A DNA stretch of 64,000 bases, from contig CBDCDT010000002.1 in NCBI GenBank assembly GCA_965215445.1, positions 2,294,001-2,358,000 of the forward strand, written 5' to 3'. This DNA is from CBDBLK01 sp965215445 (GTDB taxonomy: Bacteria > Bdellovibrionota > Bacteriovoracia > Bacteriovoracales > Bacteriovoracaceae). Below, piece by piece: positions 1-8,685 of this stretch. A program made the translations under genes and the position numbers. The notes beneath the pieces are model-generated. The model ran no database searches and was not told the origin of the DNA. It saw only the letters and a list, made by a program, of their open reading frames with translations. Position 1 is the first letter of the stretch. Every line of letters begins with the position of its first letter.

Positions 1-1
1 G

Positions 2-388
2 ATGATTGCTCAGGTAACCGCCGCGGCGCTGGCGAGTGAAAACAAGGGTCTGTGCCATCCCGCCAGCGTGGACAGCATCCCCACCTCCACCGACAAGGAA
101 GACCACGTTTCCATGGGGGTTGCGGCCGGCCGTAAGTTGCACCAGGTTTTGCACAACACCCGCCACATTTTGGCAATCGAACTGCTGTGTAGTGCTCAAG
201 CGCTGGAGTTTCAGCGCCCGCTCAAAAGCACCCCCGCCCTGGAGCGCGCCTTTGAGATAATTCGCTCCCACGTTCCCAAACTGGAGGCCGACCGCACTTT
301 GCACCGGGATATTCAAACTCTGGCGCGCGTGATAAAAGAGGGCGAACTGCTAAGCGCCCTCGAAGCGCAAACGGGAGAACTCAAATGA
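2..388 (+). CDS. hutH: Histidine ammonia-lyase, C-terminal part (cut by window edge)
   Basis: This is the last 128 residues of histidine ammonia-lyase, which deaminates L-histidine to trans-urocanate as the first step of histidine degradation. The segment holds the conserved C-terminal HAL core: QVTAAALASENK, then HPASVDSIPTSTDKEDHVSMG. The active-site Ala-Ser-Gly (MIO) triad lies upstream of the window. The reading frame is open to the left edge, so the Met at base 2 is almost certainly internal. The stop overlaps the hutU start by four bases (ATGA), which indicates translational coupling in a hut operon. Confidence 0.93.
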   Translation: MIAQVTAAALASENKGLCHPASVDSIPTSTDKEDHVSMGVAAGRKLHQVLHNTRHILAIELLCSAQALEFQRPLKSTPALERAFEIIRSHVPKLEADRTLHRDIQTLARVIKEGELLSALEAQTGELK

Positions 389-2049
389 GCTGGAATATTC
401 CTTTGCCGCCCACTGGTTCGGAGTTGACTTGCAAAGGCTGGCATCAGGAGGCGGCCTTGCGCTGTCTGCTCAACAACCTCCACCCCGAAGTGGCCGAAGA
501 CCGGGATCAGTTGGTAGTCTACGGCGGGAACGGCCAGGCGGCGCGCGACCACCAGGCCTTGCAGGATATTGTCGAGGCCTTGAGAGAACTCCCCAACGAC
601 CACACACTTTTGATCCAGTCGGGAAAGGCGGCGGGAATCATCCCCTCCCACCCTCACGGGCCACGGGTTTTGATCGCCAATTCCAACCTGGTTCCGGCGT
701 GGGCAAGCTGGGAACACTTTCAAGATTTGAAAGCGCGCGGGCTGATTATGTACGGTCAAATGACCGCCGGCTCGTGGATTTATATCGGCAGTCAGGGCAT
801 TTTGCAGGGGACGTATGAAACCTTTATGGCCGCCGCCGAAAAACACTACGGGGCCGGAAGCGACCTCAGTGGCAAGTTGGTCTTGACCGCCGGTGCGGGG
901 GGCATGGGCGGTGCTCAACCCCTGGCGGTTAAAATGGCCGGCGGGGTTTGCCTGATGTGCGACGTCTCCCGCGCGCGGATAGAAAAGCGCCTGCAAAGTG
1001 CCTACCTCGACGTCTGCGCCGATAGTGTGGACGAGGCCTTCTCACAGGCCCTCGATGCCCGTCAAAAAGGTCAGGCCAAATCCATCGGCGTGGTGGAAAA
1101 CGCCGTCACTTTTTTCCGACTGGCGCAAGAATTAGGTGTGGCCCCCGATCTGGTCACCGACCAGACTTCGGCCCACGATCCTCTCAACGGTTACGTCCCC
1201 GAAGGTTTGAGTTTGAGCGAGGCCTCTCAATTGCGGGAGAGTTCGCCGGAGTCTTACGTCCAGCGCGCCCACCACAGTATGGGGGAACAGGTAAAAAGTA
1301 TGCTCGCCTTTCAACAAAAAGGCGCTCACGTCTTCGACTACGGCAACAATCTGCGCGAAGGTGCGCGCAAGGGGGGAGTGGAAAACGCCTTTGACTTTCC
1401 CGGTTTTGTGCCGGCCTATATCCGGCCTTTGTTTTGCCGAGGGAGCGGCCCCTTTCGCTGGATCGCCCTTTCGGGAGATGCGCGTGACATTCACACCACC
1501 GATGCCGAACTCAAAAAGCTCTTTCCAAAAAACCGAAAACTCGCCAACTGGTTGGACAAGGCCCACCAGATGGTCACATTTCAAGGCCTTCCCTCGCGCA
1601 TTTGCTGGCTCGCCTACGGAGAGCGCGAAAGGGCGGGACTTTTGTTTAACCGCCTGGTGCGCGAAGGAAAACTCAGCGCTCCGGTGGCGATCGGGCGCGA
1701 TCACCTGGACGGCGGGTCGGTGGCCTCCCCCTACCGCGAAACCGAGGCCATGCGCGATGGAAGTGACGCCATCTCCGACTGGCCACTACTTAACTTAATG
1801 ATTAACACCATGGGCGGCGCCAGTTGGGTGAGTTTTCACCACGGCGGCGGAGTGGGCATGGGTTATTCCCAGCACGCCGGTATGGTGGTCATTGCCGACG
1901 GAACCAAAGAGATGGACGTGCGCCTTTCCCGGGTGCTCAACAGTGACCCCGGCATGGGCATCCTCCGCCACGCCAGCGCCGGTTATCCCGAGGCGATGGA
2001 AGTGCTTCCCCACACCAACCTCTCCATACCCGGAAGCGTTCCCCAATGA
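385..2049 (+). CDS. hutU: Urocanate hydratase
   Basis: Urocanase is a cytoplasmic NAD+-dependent enzyme that converts urocanate to 4-imidazolone-5-propionate, the second step of histidine degradation. The 554-residue length is full size for the family. Visible signatures are YGQMTAGSW (about residues 123-131), the glycine-rich NAD-binding stretch GAGGMGGAQPL (about 170-180), DQTSAHDPLNGY (about 256) and the C-terminal region with HHGGGVGMGYSQHAG. It overlaps hutH upstream and hutI downstream by four bases each (ATGA), so the three genes are one transcription unit. Nothing is missing or unusual. Confidence 0.97.
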   Translation: MSWNIPLPPTGSELTCKGWHQEAALRCLLNNLHPEVAEDRDQLVVYGGNGQAARDHQALQDIVEALRELPNDHTLLIQSGKAAGIIPSHPHGPRVLIANSNLVPAWASWEHFQDLKARGLIMYGQMTAGSWIYIGSQGILQGTYETFMAAAEKHYGAGSDLSGKLVLTAGAGGMGGAQPLAVKMAGGVCLMCDVSRARIEKRLQSAYLDVCADSVDEAFSQALDARQKGQAKSIGVVENAVTFFRLAQELGVAPDLVTDQTSAHDPLNGYVPEGLSLSEASQLRESSPESYVQRAHHSMGEQVKSMLAFQQKGAHVFDYGNNLREGARKGGVENAFDFPGFVPAYIRPLFCRGSGPFRWIALSGDARDIHTTDAELKKLFPKNRKLANWLDKAHQMVTFQGLPSRICWLAYGERERAGLLFNRLVREGKLSAPVAIGRDHLDGGSVASPYRETEAMRDGSDAISDWPLLNLMINTMGGASWVSFHHGGGVGMGYSQHAGMVVIADGTKEMDVRLSRVLNSDPGMGILRHASAGYPEAMEVLPHTNLSIPGSVPQ

Positions 2050-3272
2050 GTTTGCAGGCGTATCGAAATTTGCGCCAAGTGGTCACGCTGGAAGGGGCCT
2101 TTAAAAAAGATGGGCGCAACCTGGTGCCGGAAGACTTGGGCACAATTTCAAATGCGGCGGTGGTGACAGACGGTGAACGCATCGTCTGGGTGGGAGAGGA
2201 ACGCCACTTTCCCGAGGAATATGCCAGTGCCGAAATGTTGGATATGGCGGGCGCGGTGATGCTGCCGGAAATCGTCGACAGTCACACCCATTTAATCTTC
2301 GGGGGCAACCGCTCACACGAATACTCCCAGCGCTTGAACGGGGCCACTTATCAACAAATTGCCGCTCGGGGGGGAGGCATCCTCTCCACCGTCAAGGCCA
2401 CCCGCGCTTCGCGTGAAGAAGAATTGTATGAAAGTGCCTGCCAGCGCATTGAAAGGATGCACGCCCGTGGCGTGGGCACTATCGAAATCAAATCTGGCTA
2501 CGCTCTAAACCGGGAGGGCGAAAAGGGCCTTGCCCGGTTGATCGACCGACTCAAAAAACAGTACGCCCCCCGGATTCAAATTTTCAACACCTTTATGGCG
2601 GCCCATGCCGTTCCCCCCGAATCTTCTTCCTCGCAGCACTATCTGCGCGAGGTGTGTCTGCCGCTTATGGGAGAACTGGCCCAAGAAGGACTTGTCGATG
2701 CGGTGGATATTTTTCACGAGCAAGGCTATTTTGATACAAACGACGTGGAAGAGCTTTGCAAGGCCGCCACCAAACTGGGCCTGCCCCTCAAAATCCACGC
2801 CGACGAATTTGCCGACCACGGGGGTGCAAGTCTTGCGGTAAAATACGCTGCCCTTTCCTGCGACCATCTGCTGTGTACCAGCGCCGAGGGAATCCGCGCC
2901 CTGGCCAACTCCTCTACCGTGGCCACGCTCCTGCCGGGCACGGGATTTTTTCTGGGCAAACCCCAGGCGCCGGCGGCGCGCTTTCTCGCTGCCGGATGCA
3001 AAGTCGCTCTTGCCAGCGACTACAACCCCGGCTCCTGCCACTGGGACGACCTGCTCTCCATCGCCAATTTGGCCGGCCCAAACCTCGGCATGAATCAGGC
3101 CCAACTTTGGGCGGGCATCACCCTCAACGCCGCTCATGCGCTGGGGCTGTCCGAACAAGGGGCCATCCAAACAGGACTGTGTGCGCGCTTTTCTTTCTTT
3201 GAATGTGCAAGCGTGGACGAGATCACCTATTTCTGGGGGCGCAATCTGGCCCGAAAAGAAAGAAAGGCATGA
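2046..3272 (+). CDS. hutI: Imidazolonepropionase
   Basis: Imidazolonepropionase is a metal-dependent amidohydrolase that opens the imidazolone ring to give N-formimidoyl-L-glutamate, the third step of histidine degradation. The 408-residue protein has the amidohydrolase metal motif VDSHTHLIFGGNR (His80 and His82), IHADEF in the middle and the C-terminal SDYNPGSCHWDD motif typical of HutI. It starts inside the end of hutU. No hutG or hutF follows in the window, so formimidoylglutamate breakdown must be encoded elsewhere or upstream. Confidence 0.96.
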   Translation: MSLQAYRNLRQVVTLEGAFKKDGRNLVPEDLGTISNAAVVTDGERIVWVGEERHFPEEYASAEMLDMAGAVMLPEIVDSHTHLIFGGNRSHEYSQRLNGATYQQIAARGGGILSTVKATRASREEELYESACQRIERMHARGVGTIEIKSGYALNREGEKGLARLIDRLKKQYAPRIQIFNTFMAAHAVPPESSSSQHYLREVCLPLMGELAQEGLVDAVDIFHEQGYFDTNDVEELCKAATKLGLPLKIHADEFADHGGASLAVKYAALSCDHLLCTSAEGIRALANSSTVATLLPGTGFFLGKPQAPAARFLAAGCKVALASDYNPGSCHWDDLLSIANLAGPNLGMNQAQLWAGITLNAAHALGLSEQGAIQTGLCARFSFFECASVDEITYFWGRNLARKERKA

Positions 3273-3763
3273 GTTCAAATTTGCTCACCATCCTGATTGT
3301 CTTTCTGTATGCTTTCATAACACCTTTGGCGGCGGATGGTTTTGATGAGTGCTCGGCGCACATGCGCAAGCTCATCACAAGGCCAGAGGATGCTTTTCGA
3401 GTACAACTCAAACTGATAACAACTGATGCCGACGCGAGAGCATTGAAAACGATACTGGAACATCCCCGAATGACTTCTTTTTTTAGTGCAGGTGCGACAC
3501 CGGAGAGGATTGACAAAAATATAGCAGAACACCTCAAAAGTCCGTTTCGGGATTTGTACGAAAGTGTGACTGCCCGTTATGGAATTTATTTGGGAGGAAA
3601 GTTGATTGGTTCCGCCAATCTTGGATACTTTCTAAAAAAAAAGACGGCCGCTATCGGCTACGCCATCGCCCCCGATTACCAAGGTCTGGGTCTGGCCAAT
3701 GGACTGGTACTTTTTAGATCCGAAAGATTTTATCCTGAAACAGAAAAAATAAATCCAAGCTGA
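3269..3763 (+). CDS. Exported GNAT-like acetyltransferase, C-terminally short
   Basis: The 164-residue protein starts at an ATG overlapping the hutI stop (ATGA). It opens with a hydrophobic, signal-peptide-like segment (LLTILIVFLYAFITPLAA), which is unusual for this normally cytoplasmic fold. The remainder resembles a RimJ/RimL-type GNAT domain, with IYLGGKLIGSANLGY and the acetyl-CoA motif A, IGYAIAPDYQGLGLANGLV. The protein ends about 20 residues after motif A, whereas GNAT domains usually continue 40-50 residues further, so it is probably a truncated remnant. Its place at the end of the hut operon does not reveal a function. Confidence 0.6.
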   Translation: MSSNLLTILIVFLYAFITPLAADGFDECSAHMRKLITRPEDAFRVQLKLITTDADARALKTILEHPRMTSFFSAGATPERIDKNIAEHLKSPFRDLYESVTARYGIYLGGKLIGSANLGYFLKKKTAAIGYAIAPDYQGLGLANGLVLFRSERFYPETEKINPS

Positions 3764-3865
3764 TACGCAAGACCCTGCTCATTGTTAAAGACGCATTGCG
3801 CCTTGATGCAAAATGTTGCCATATTAAAGAAAATTTGAGAATAAAAACGATAAAAAAGAGGCCTC

Positions 3866-4126
3866 ATGCCGGAAATATCCCGATTTTTTGGAGTTGTGAT
3901 TACCATCAACTATCACGATCACAATCCTCCCCATTTTCACGCCGAATATCAAGGCCTCGAAGCTGTCTACAATATCAACACGGGGAAAAAGATGGAAGGC
4001 CAATTGCCACCAAGTTTAAACAAGATTATTTTAAAATGGGCCAAACAGTATAAAAAAGAATTATTGAAAAACTGGCGTTTGGCAAAAAAAGGTGAACCAC
4101 CCCATAAAATACCGGGAGCGCAATAA
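3866..4126 (+). CDS. DUF4160 family protein
   Basis: An 86-residue protein with the typical DUF4160 start MPEISRFFGVVI, the HDHNPPHFHAEY signature and a C-terminal WAKQYKKELLKNWRLAKKG. The biochemical function of the family is unknown. It often sits next to a DUF2442 gene, as here, where that gene begins on the base after this stop. This arrangement has led to suggestions of a toxin-antitoxin-like pair, but nothing in this sequence proves that. An AAGAGG ribosome site lies before the start. Confidence 0.85.
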   Translation: MPEISRFFGVVITINYHDHNPPHFHAEYQGLEAVYNINTGKKMEGQLPPSLNKIILKWAKQYKKELLKNWRLAKKGEPPHKIPGAQ

Positions 4127-4390
4127 ATGAAGATGATAAGAAAAATTTTAAATGTAAGAATCACAAACAATTTTATTCTTCTATGCGAGATGGAAAATGG
4201 AGAGGTCTACGAATACGATATGTCGTTTATTCTCAAAAAAAGCGGCTCCATGTTTCAACCCCTCAAAGACAAGAAATTTTTTAAAAAAGTTTTTATCGAA
4301 ATGGGCGTTCTAACCTGGCCAAACGGATTTAATGCAGACGGTGGAACTGTCGCCCTTTCTGGAAAATTGATTTCCAAAAAAATTGCTTGA
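4127..4390 (+). CDS. DUF2442 family protein
   Basis: An 87-residue protein with the DUF2442 pattern: an N-terminal strand region ILNVRITNNFILLCEMENGEVYEYDMS and the closing motif VLTWPNGFNADG. It begins immediately after the DUF4160 stop codon (TAA then ATG), so the two are co-translated. The family is small and uncharacterised, and it recurs beside DUF4160 in many genomes. A two-component stress or TA-like module is an inference from this pairing only. Confidence 0.82.
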   Translation: MKMIRKILNVRITNNFILLCEMENGEVYEYDMSFILKKSGSMFQPLKDKKFFKKVFIEMGVLTWPNGFNADGGTVALSGKLISKKIA

Positions 4391-4419
4391 TTCCAGAGGA
4401 ATTTAAATTGGCCCACCAT

Positions 4420-4992
4420 ATGAAAACCATTCTACCCCTTTGCTTGATGGCCCTTGCCTTATTTTTTCGTGCCGAGGCGAACGCGGCCACTTGCTCCAAC
4501 GTCTTTGATTGCAGCAGCGCGGGCAACCTGAAAGGCCTGCGCTCGCTGATTGCGAGTGGCCACGACGACAGCGCCACAAATAGTTCCGGCCAAACACCTC
4601 TCGACCTGGCGCTTTTGCGCCACCACACGCAAGTGATCGAGTTTCTGGTGAATAGGGGCGCGGCCCATGGCCGTCTGGACGTGCTCAAAATGCGCCGTCT
4701 GGCCCAGTACATTCTCCACGCCGGCGTTACCCATTTCGTCACCGCCAGCAAGCAGTGCCCCGAACAATTCAAGCACCTGCCCGTAAAAACCCAAAAAGCC
4801 GTGCTGGGAATATACCACATGGCCAGAACGGACATGGGGAGATGGACGCTGGCCAATTCCGTCGACACCCTCCAACTCAGGGACTACCTTCCCCGCACGC
4901 TGCGCACTTTGCGGGAAATCCACCGCGCCAAAGGCCTGTGTGCGGCGGAAATTTCGCTCCAGCTTTTAAACAGGTTTGATATTACCCGCTAA
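4420..4992 (+). CDS. Secreted ankyrin-repeat protein
   Basis: The protein (190 residues from this ATG) has a signal peptide (MKTILPLCLMALALFF, cleavage near ANA-AT). It contains about two ankyrin repeats, visible as NLKGLRSLIASGHDDSATNS and GQTPLDLALLRHHTQVIEFL. The C-terminal 110 residues are basic and helical without a recognised domain. The only Shine-Dalgarno-like run (AGAGGA, 4395-4400) is too far from this ATG but seven bases from an in-frame TTG at 4408, so the start may be that TTG. It is convergent with the next gene. Confidence 0.75.
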   Translation: MKTILPLCLMALALFFRAEANAATCSNVFDCSSAGNLKGLRSLIASGHDDSATNSSGQTPLDLALLRHHTQVIEFLVNRGAAHGRLDVLKMRRLAQYILHAGVTHFVTASKQCPEQFKHLPVKTQKAVLGIYHMARTDMGRWTLANSVDTLQLRDYLPRTLRTLREIHRAKGLCAAEISLQLLNRFDITR

Positions 4993-4994
4993 AT

Positions 4995-5585
4995 TTAACG
5001 GCCCCGCTTGCGAGCAGGCCGCTTTTCCTGCTGCTCAAAATGGTCGGGGGGTAGGCCCTTATAGTTCAGGTAATCTTCCAAAGTGCCGGTCGATTCCTGG
5101 GTGTCAATAGCTTCGGAATCCCGCATTTGGCTGGGCAGAAAATGGGGGTTTGCCACTCCTTGCGCCGACGGTAGGGTTTCCGTTGCAGTTCCCTTGCGCC
5201 TTTCAGAGTAAACGGTGTCGTGCTTAAACCCGTCGAGCTTTGAGACGAAATGCTTTTTGAGTTCCGGCCCAAGGGAGGCCTCAAACTGCCGCAGTTTTTC
5301 CAGCGAACGGTAAAAATTGTTTTTGAGTTTGAGCAGTTGTCTGGAATCGGCGCGGTGAAAAAAATCGAAATATTTTTTGCGCGCCTGGAGGTGCTCCTCC
5401 AGCAAGTTCAAGTGTCCCCTTTCGGCCTTTTCCAGTAGTTTCTCCCCAGATACTCTGGGCCTTGATCGCCGGTGGTTTCGGCGCTGCGAATGATGCGAAG
5501 AGTGTTTGGGAGCGGCCTTCTTTTGGCCCCGATGATTGCGCTGCTGTTTTCCCCGCCGGGAGCGGGATGGTTTTTTCTCTGGCAT
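4995..5585 (-). CDS. Basic coiled-coil protein of unknown function
   Basis: A 196-residue protein whose first 45 residues are extremely rich in Arg, Lys, His and Ser (PEKKPSRSRRGKQQRNHRGQ) and so could bind nucleic acid. A predicted helical, heptad-like region follows (LLEKAERGHLNLLEEHLQAR). The tail is polar and ends in KRPARKRGR. An upstream in-frame ATG (5594) gives three more residues. No family is recognised. Its 5' end faces malate dehydrogenase divergently, with about 110 bases between them. Confidence 0.65.
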   Translation of the reverse strand: MPEKKPSRSRRGKQQRNHRGQKKAAPKHSSHHSQRRNHRRSRPRVSGEKLLEKAERGHLNLLEEHLQARKKYFDFFHRADSRQLLKLKNNFYRSLEKLRQFEASLGPELKKHFVSKLDGFKHDTVYSERRKGTATETLPSAQGVANPHFLPSQMRDSEAIDTQESTGTLEDYLNYKGLPPDHFEQQEKRPARKRGR

Positions 5586-5695
5586 GGCCCCCATTGTTGA
5601 ATGGAGAGGGGGCGTCCGTCAAACCGGGTTTGAAAGCAGGCAAAAAGCGTGCTACTTTGTGGGCGATTCGGTTTCCATTCCAAAGGAGTTGCAGC

Positions 5696-6682
5696 ATGAA
5701 AAAACCAGTCAAAGTCGCCGTTACCGGGGCCGCCGGGCAAATTGGTTACGCCCTCTTGTTTCGCATAGCTTCGGGCCAAATGTTTGGCACCGAGACGGAA
5801 GTTGAATTGCAACTTTTGGAACTGCCCGCCGCCCTCCCCGCCCTGGACGGAGTGGCGATGGAGCTGGACGACTGCGCCTTTCCCCTGCTCAAAAATATCG
5901 TCTGCACCTCCGATGCCAACATTGCCTTTAAGGATGCGGATTGGTGTCTTTTGGTGGGGGCCGTGCCCCGGGGCAAGGGCATGGAGCGCAAAGATTTGCT
6001 CAACATCAACGGCAAAATCTTTACCGCTCAGGGTCGCGCCATCGAGCAAGCGGCAGCGAGTGATGCCAAGGTTTTTGTGGTGGGCAACCCGTGCAACACC
6101 AACGCCCTGATCGCCCAACGCTCAGCACCGCGCCTGCCAGCGCACCATTTCTACGCCATGACCAAACTAGACGAAAACCGCGCCAAGGCCCAACTGGCGC
6201 AAAAAGCGGGAGTGGACACCACTGCCGTCTCCAACGTCATCATTTGGGGCAACCACTCGGCGACTCAATATCCGGACTTTTTCAACGCCAAAATTGACGG
6301 GCGCCCGGCCCCCGAAGTCATCAGCGATCAAGCGTGGTTGGAGGGCGACTTTATGACGACGGTTCAGCAACGAGGGGCCGCCATCATCGCCGCCCGGGGG
6401 GCCTCCTCGGCCGCTTCCGCGGCCAACGCCATCGTGGAAAGCGTGTTTCAACTCACCCACCCCAGCGCACCGGGTGAGGCCTACAGCGTGGCGCTGCCCT
6501 CACGCGGGGAATACGGTATCGCCGAAGGGTTGATTTTTTCCTATCCCTGCCGCACGGAAGGGGGCGTGGTCAAAGTCGTCGAAGACGTCTCTCACCAGGC
6601 CTTCGCTCAAGAAAAGTTGACTGCAACCCACCTCGAATTGAAAGAAGAAGAGGCGGCCATTCGGGAATTGGGCCTGATCTAA
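5696..6682 (+). CDS. mdh: Malate dehydrogenase (NAD-dependent)
   Basis: The enzyme interconverts malate and oxaloacetate in the TCA cycle. From the ATG at 5696 the protein has 328 residues, the usual length of the cytosolic-type MDH group. It begins MKKPVKVAVTGAAGQIG, with the Rossmann dinucleotide motif at residues 11-17. Also visible are the mobile-loop region VPRGKGMERKDLL, VVGNPCNTNALIA, TKLDENRAKAQLA and the catalytic-histidine segment WGNHSATQYPD. An AAAGGAG ribosome site seven bases upstream selects this start over a much longer upstream reading frame. Confidence 0.96.
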   Translation: MKKPVKVAVTGAAGQIGYALLFRIASGQMFGTETEVELQLLELPAALPALDGVAMELDDCAFPLLKNIVCTSDANIAFKDADWCLLVGAVPRGKGMERKDLLNINGKIFTAQGRAIEQAAASDAKVFVVGNPCNTNALIAQRSAPRLPAHHFYAMTKLDENRAKAQLAQKAGVDTTAVSNVIIWGNHSATQYPDFFNAKIDGRPAPEVISDQAWLEGDFMTTVQQRGAAIIAARGASSAASAANAIVESVFQLTHPSAPGEAYSVALPSRGEYGIAEGLIFSYPCRTEGGVVKVVEDVSHQAFAQEKLTATHLELKEEEAAIRELGLI

Positions 6683-6726
6683 ACTGCCCTCTAACACGTT
6701 TTGTCCCCAGGGATTATGCTAAAAGG

Positions 6727-7455
6727 GTGAAAAAACCCTTGAGCTTGGTGAAAAATCCCGACCTGGCCCCGCCAAAGAAGTGCGACCGCCGCATTTTTCC
6801 GCGCTTTCCCTTCAATGGCCTGACTTTCAAAGATAAAAACGGGCAGGTTTTCTCGGTGGAAGACATTGGGCCTCAAGGTATGCGCTTGTCCCTCAAAAGC
6901 GGAAAACACGACTATTCACCCGGGGCGAAGCTGTCGGGAAATTTGCGCTGGCGCCGGCAAACCCTGGAACTGCAAGGGGTGACAAAATGGGCCGAACACA
7001 ACCTGATCGGCGTGAATTTCGGCCAGTCCGCGACGATCAAAAAAGACATTGGCCGCTTTTTCGGCGCCAAAAATCTGGTCGCCGGCATACGCCCCCTACA
7101 CCTCCCCAAGTTTGGCGTAGAACTCCCCTCTGGACTCAAGTACTGGTTGCAGGCCGATGCCCCCCTGGAATTGTTCATTTGGTATCACTCGGGGGGAAGT
7201 ATCGCCCGCTTTTACCTGTTGGCGCTCAATACCTTTGTGGAATACGTCAATGGCAAGGGCCTTGCTACCGGCATTGTTGCCGAGCGCCATGAGCACCAAA
7301 CTCCCCTGAGTGAGGAAAATGAGTGCCTTTTGGAAAGCGACGAAAAACTGGATGCAGAAAAGCTGAATCTCGCCCGCAATATTGTGGCGGAACTCGGCCC
7401 AACACACCTCCCCGAAGACGTCCTGCACTTCCTCGGCCTAAAATTAAAGGGGTGA
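6727..7455 (+). CDS. PilZ domain protein
   Basis: A 242-residue protein beginning at GTG. Residues about 20-110 form a PilZ domain, with the c-di-GMP-binding RxxxR motif (DRRIFPRFPF) and the second motif in the form EDIGPQGMRLSL, close to the D/N-x-S-x-x-G consensus. The C-terminal half (about 120-242) has no recognised domain. PilZ proteins sense cyclic di-GMP and control motility, adhesion or predation functions; the target here is unknown. No good ribosome site precedes the GTG apart from AAAGG immediately next to it. Confidence 0.82.
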   Translation: MKKPLSLVKNPDLAPPKKCDRRIFPRFPFNGLTFKDKNGQVFSVEDIGPQGMRLSLKSGKHDYSPGAKLSGNLRWRRQTLELQGVTKWAEHNLIGVNFGQSATIKKDIGRFFGAKNLVAGIRPLHLPKFGVELPSGLKYWLQADAPLELFIWYHSGGSIARFYLLALNTFVEYVNGKGLATGIVAERHEHQTPLSEENECLLESDEKLDAEKLNLARNIVAELGPTHLPEDVLHFLGLKLKG

Positions 7456-7478
7456 AAATTTAAAATGGCATTTTCAAT

Positions 7479-7500
7479 TTACACCTTTTAGGGGGTGTAA
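7479..7500. promoter_or_regulatory. Palindromic operator-like site before the AAA_14 ATPase
   Basis: A perfect 7-base inverted repeat (TTACACC, 8-base centre, GGTGTAA) ends at a possible -10 box (TAATAT, 7498-7503), and the ATG of the ATPase lies nine bases further on. The right arm overlaps the -10 region, which suits a repressor site. No Shine-Dalgarno sequence lies between it and the ATG. The binding factor is unknown, and autoregulation is only a guess. Confidence 0.5.
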
Positions 7501-7512
7501 TATGCTGTTTTT

Positions 7513-8685
7513 ATGTACAAACGTCTCATCGCCCCGCTTTTGGCCCACTCCATGGAATCCCTCCCCGTCCTGACCCTCTTAGGGCCTAGGCAGTCGGGCA
7601 AGACCTTTTTAGTGAGGCATGTCTTCGACGATTACGAATACCACTCTCTGGAAGACCCCGACGTAAGATCGAGAGTTCAAGCAGACCCTCGGGGATTTTT
7701 AACCGGCCTAAGCGATCGAGTCATCCTCGACGAAATTCAAAGAGTTCCCCAGCTCACTTCCTACATCCAAACCGTGATAGACGGGGATGAAAGCAAAAAA
7801 TTTGTCCTCACCGGATCGAACAGTTCCCTGCTCACCGATACCGTGGGGCAAACGCTGGCGGGCAGAACCAAACTTTTTGAACTCTACCCTTTGAGCACAG
7901 GTGAGATTTTTCAAAAACACCCCTCTATCAAAATCAATCAGCTTTTGTTCCAAGGGGGGTACCCGAGAATTTATCAAAAAAAGCTGTCGCCCACAGCATG
8001 GTTGAAGGATTATTTTCGCCTCTATGTGGAAAAGGATATCCGTACGGTTGGCGGCATCGGCGATTTGGATGCGTTTTCAACATTCGTCAGGCTGGCGGCC
8101 GGGCGGGCGGGGCAGGTGCTCAATAGCTCTTCCCTGGGAACGGAAGCGGGCATCACCGCCCCCACCGTCAAGTCGTGGATTTCCGCACTCAAGGCCACCT
8201 TCATCTGTTTTTCACTCAGACCGTATTTTAAAAACTTGGGCAAAAGGATGGTCAAAAGTCCCAAACTCTACTTCTGGGACACGGGCCTTTTGTGCTATCT
8301 TTTGGGCCTGACCGAAGCGGGGCAACTCGACACTCATCCCCTGCGGGGGCACATTTTTGAAAACTTCGTGGTCAGCGAATATCTCAAAAAGGCACACTAT
8401 TCAAATGCCAGCAGCGAATACTTTTTTTTCCGGGATCACAAAGGCCACGAGGTCGACCTGTTGGAATCCGGCCCACGCCGGCCCTTCCCCATAGAAATCA
8501 AAATGAGCGAGACATTCAACGGGGATTTTGCCAAAAACATAGAGTACTTTCACAAACTGCAAGCGGGTTCTGCCGCAACCTCAGACAGCATGGGAAAAGT
8601 CCTCTACCTGGGAAAGGCCTGCCAATACCGAGGGGTGCAGTTTGCAAACGCCCTCGACGAACTCAAGGGTTGCACTGGCATATAG
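7513..8685 (+). CDS. AAA_14 / DUF4143 family ATPase
   Basis: A 390-residue protein of the common AAA_14 plus DUF4143 architecture. Walker A is GPRQSGKT (residues 24-31), Walker B is VILDEIQR (70-77) and a sensor-like LTGSNSSLL follows. The C-terminal half carries the DUF4143 features LKDYFRLYVEKDI, LYFWDTGLLCYLLG and a PD-(D/E)XK-like EYFFFRDHKGHEVDLL...PIEIK. Such proteins are widespread, often in defence- or mobile-rich loci, but their role is not established. Its 3' end overlaps the convergent gene by 23 bases. A palindrome and a possible leaderless promoter lie directly upstream. Confidence 0.9.
   Translation: MYKRLIAPLLAHSMESLPVLTLLGPRQSGKTFLVRHVFDDYEYHSLEDPDVRSRVQADPRGFLTGLSDRVILDEIQRVPQLTSYIQTVIDGDESKKFVLTGSNSSLLTDTVGQTLAGRTKLFELYPLSTGEIFQKHPSIKINQLLFQGGYPRIYQKKLSPTAWLKDYFRLYVEKDIRTVGGIGDLDAFSTFVRLAAGRAGQVLNSSSLGTEAGITAPTVKSWISALKATFICFSLRPYFKNLGKRMVKSPKLYFWDTGLLCYLLGLTEAGQLDTHPLRGHIFENFVVSEYLKKAHYSNASSEYFFFRDHKGHEVDLLESGPRRPFPIEIKMSETFNGDFAKNIEYFHKLQAGSAATSDSMGKVLYLGKACQYRGVQFANALDELKGCTGI

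Noticed and set aside
313..996. 227-codon open frame on the minus strand inside hutH/hutU
   Set aside because: It is antisense to clearly conserved hut genes, and its composition follows their codon bias. It is a shadow frame.
5462..5695. N-terminal extension of malate dehydrogenase
   Set aside because: The 78 extra residues have no family similarity and overlap the divergent upstream gene. The ATG at 5696 has an ideal ribosome site and a standard MDH start.
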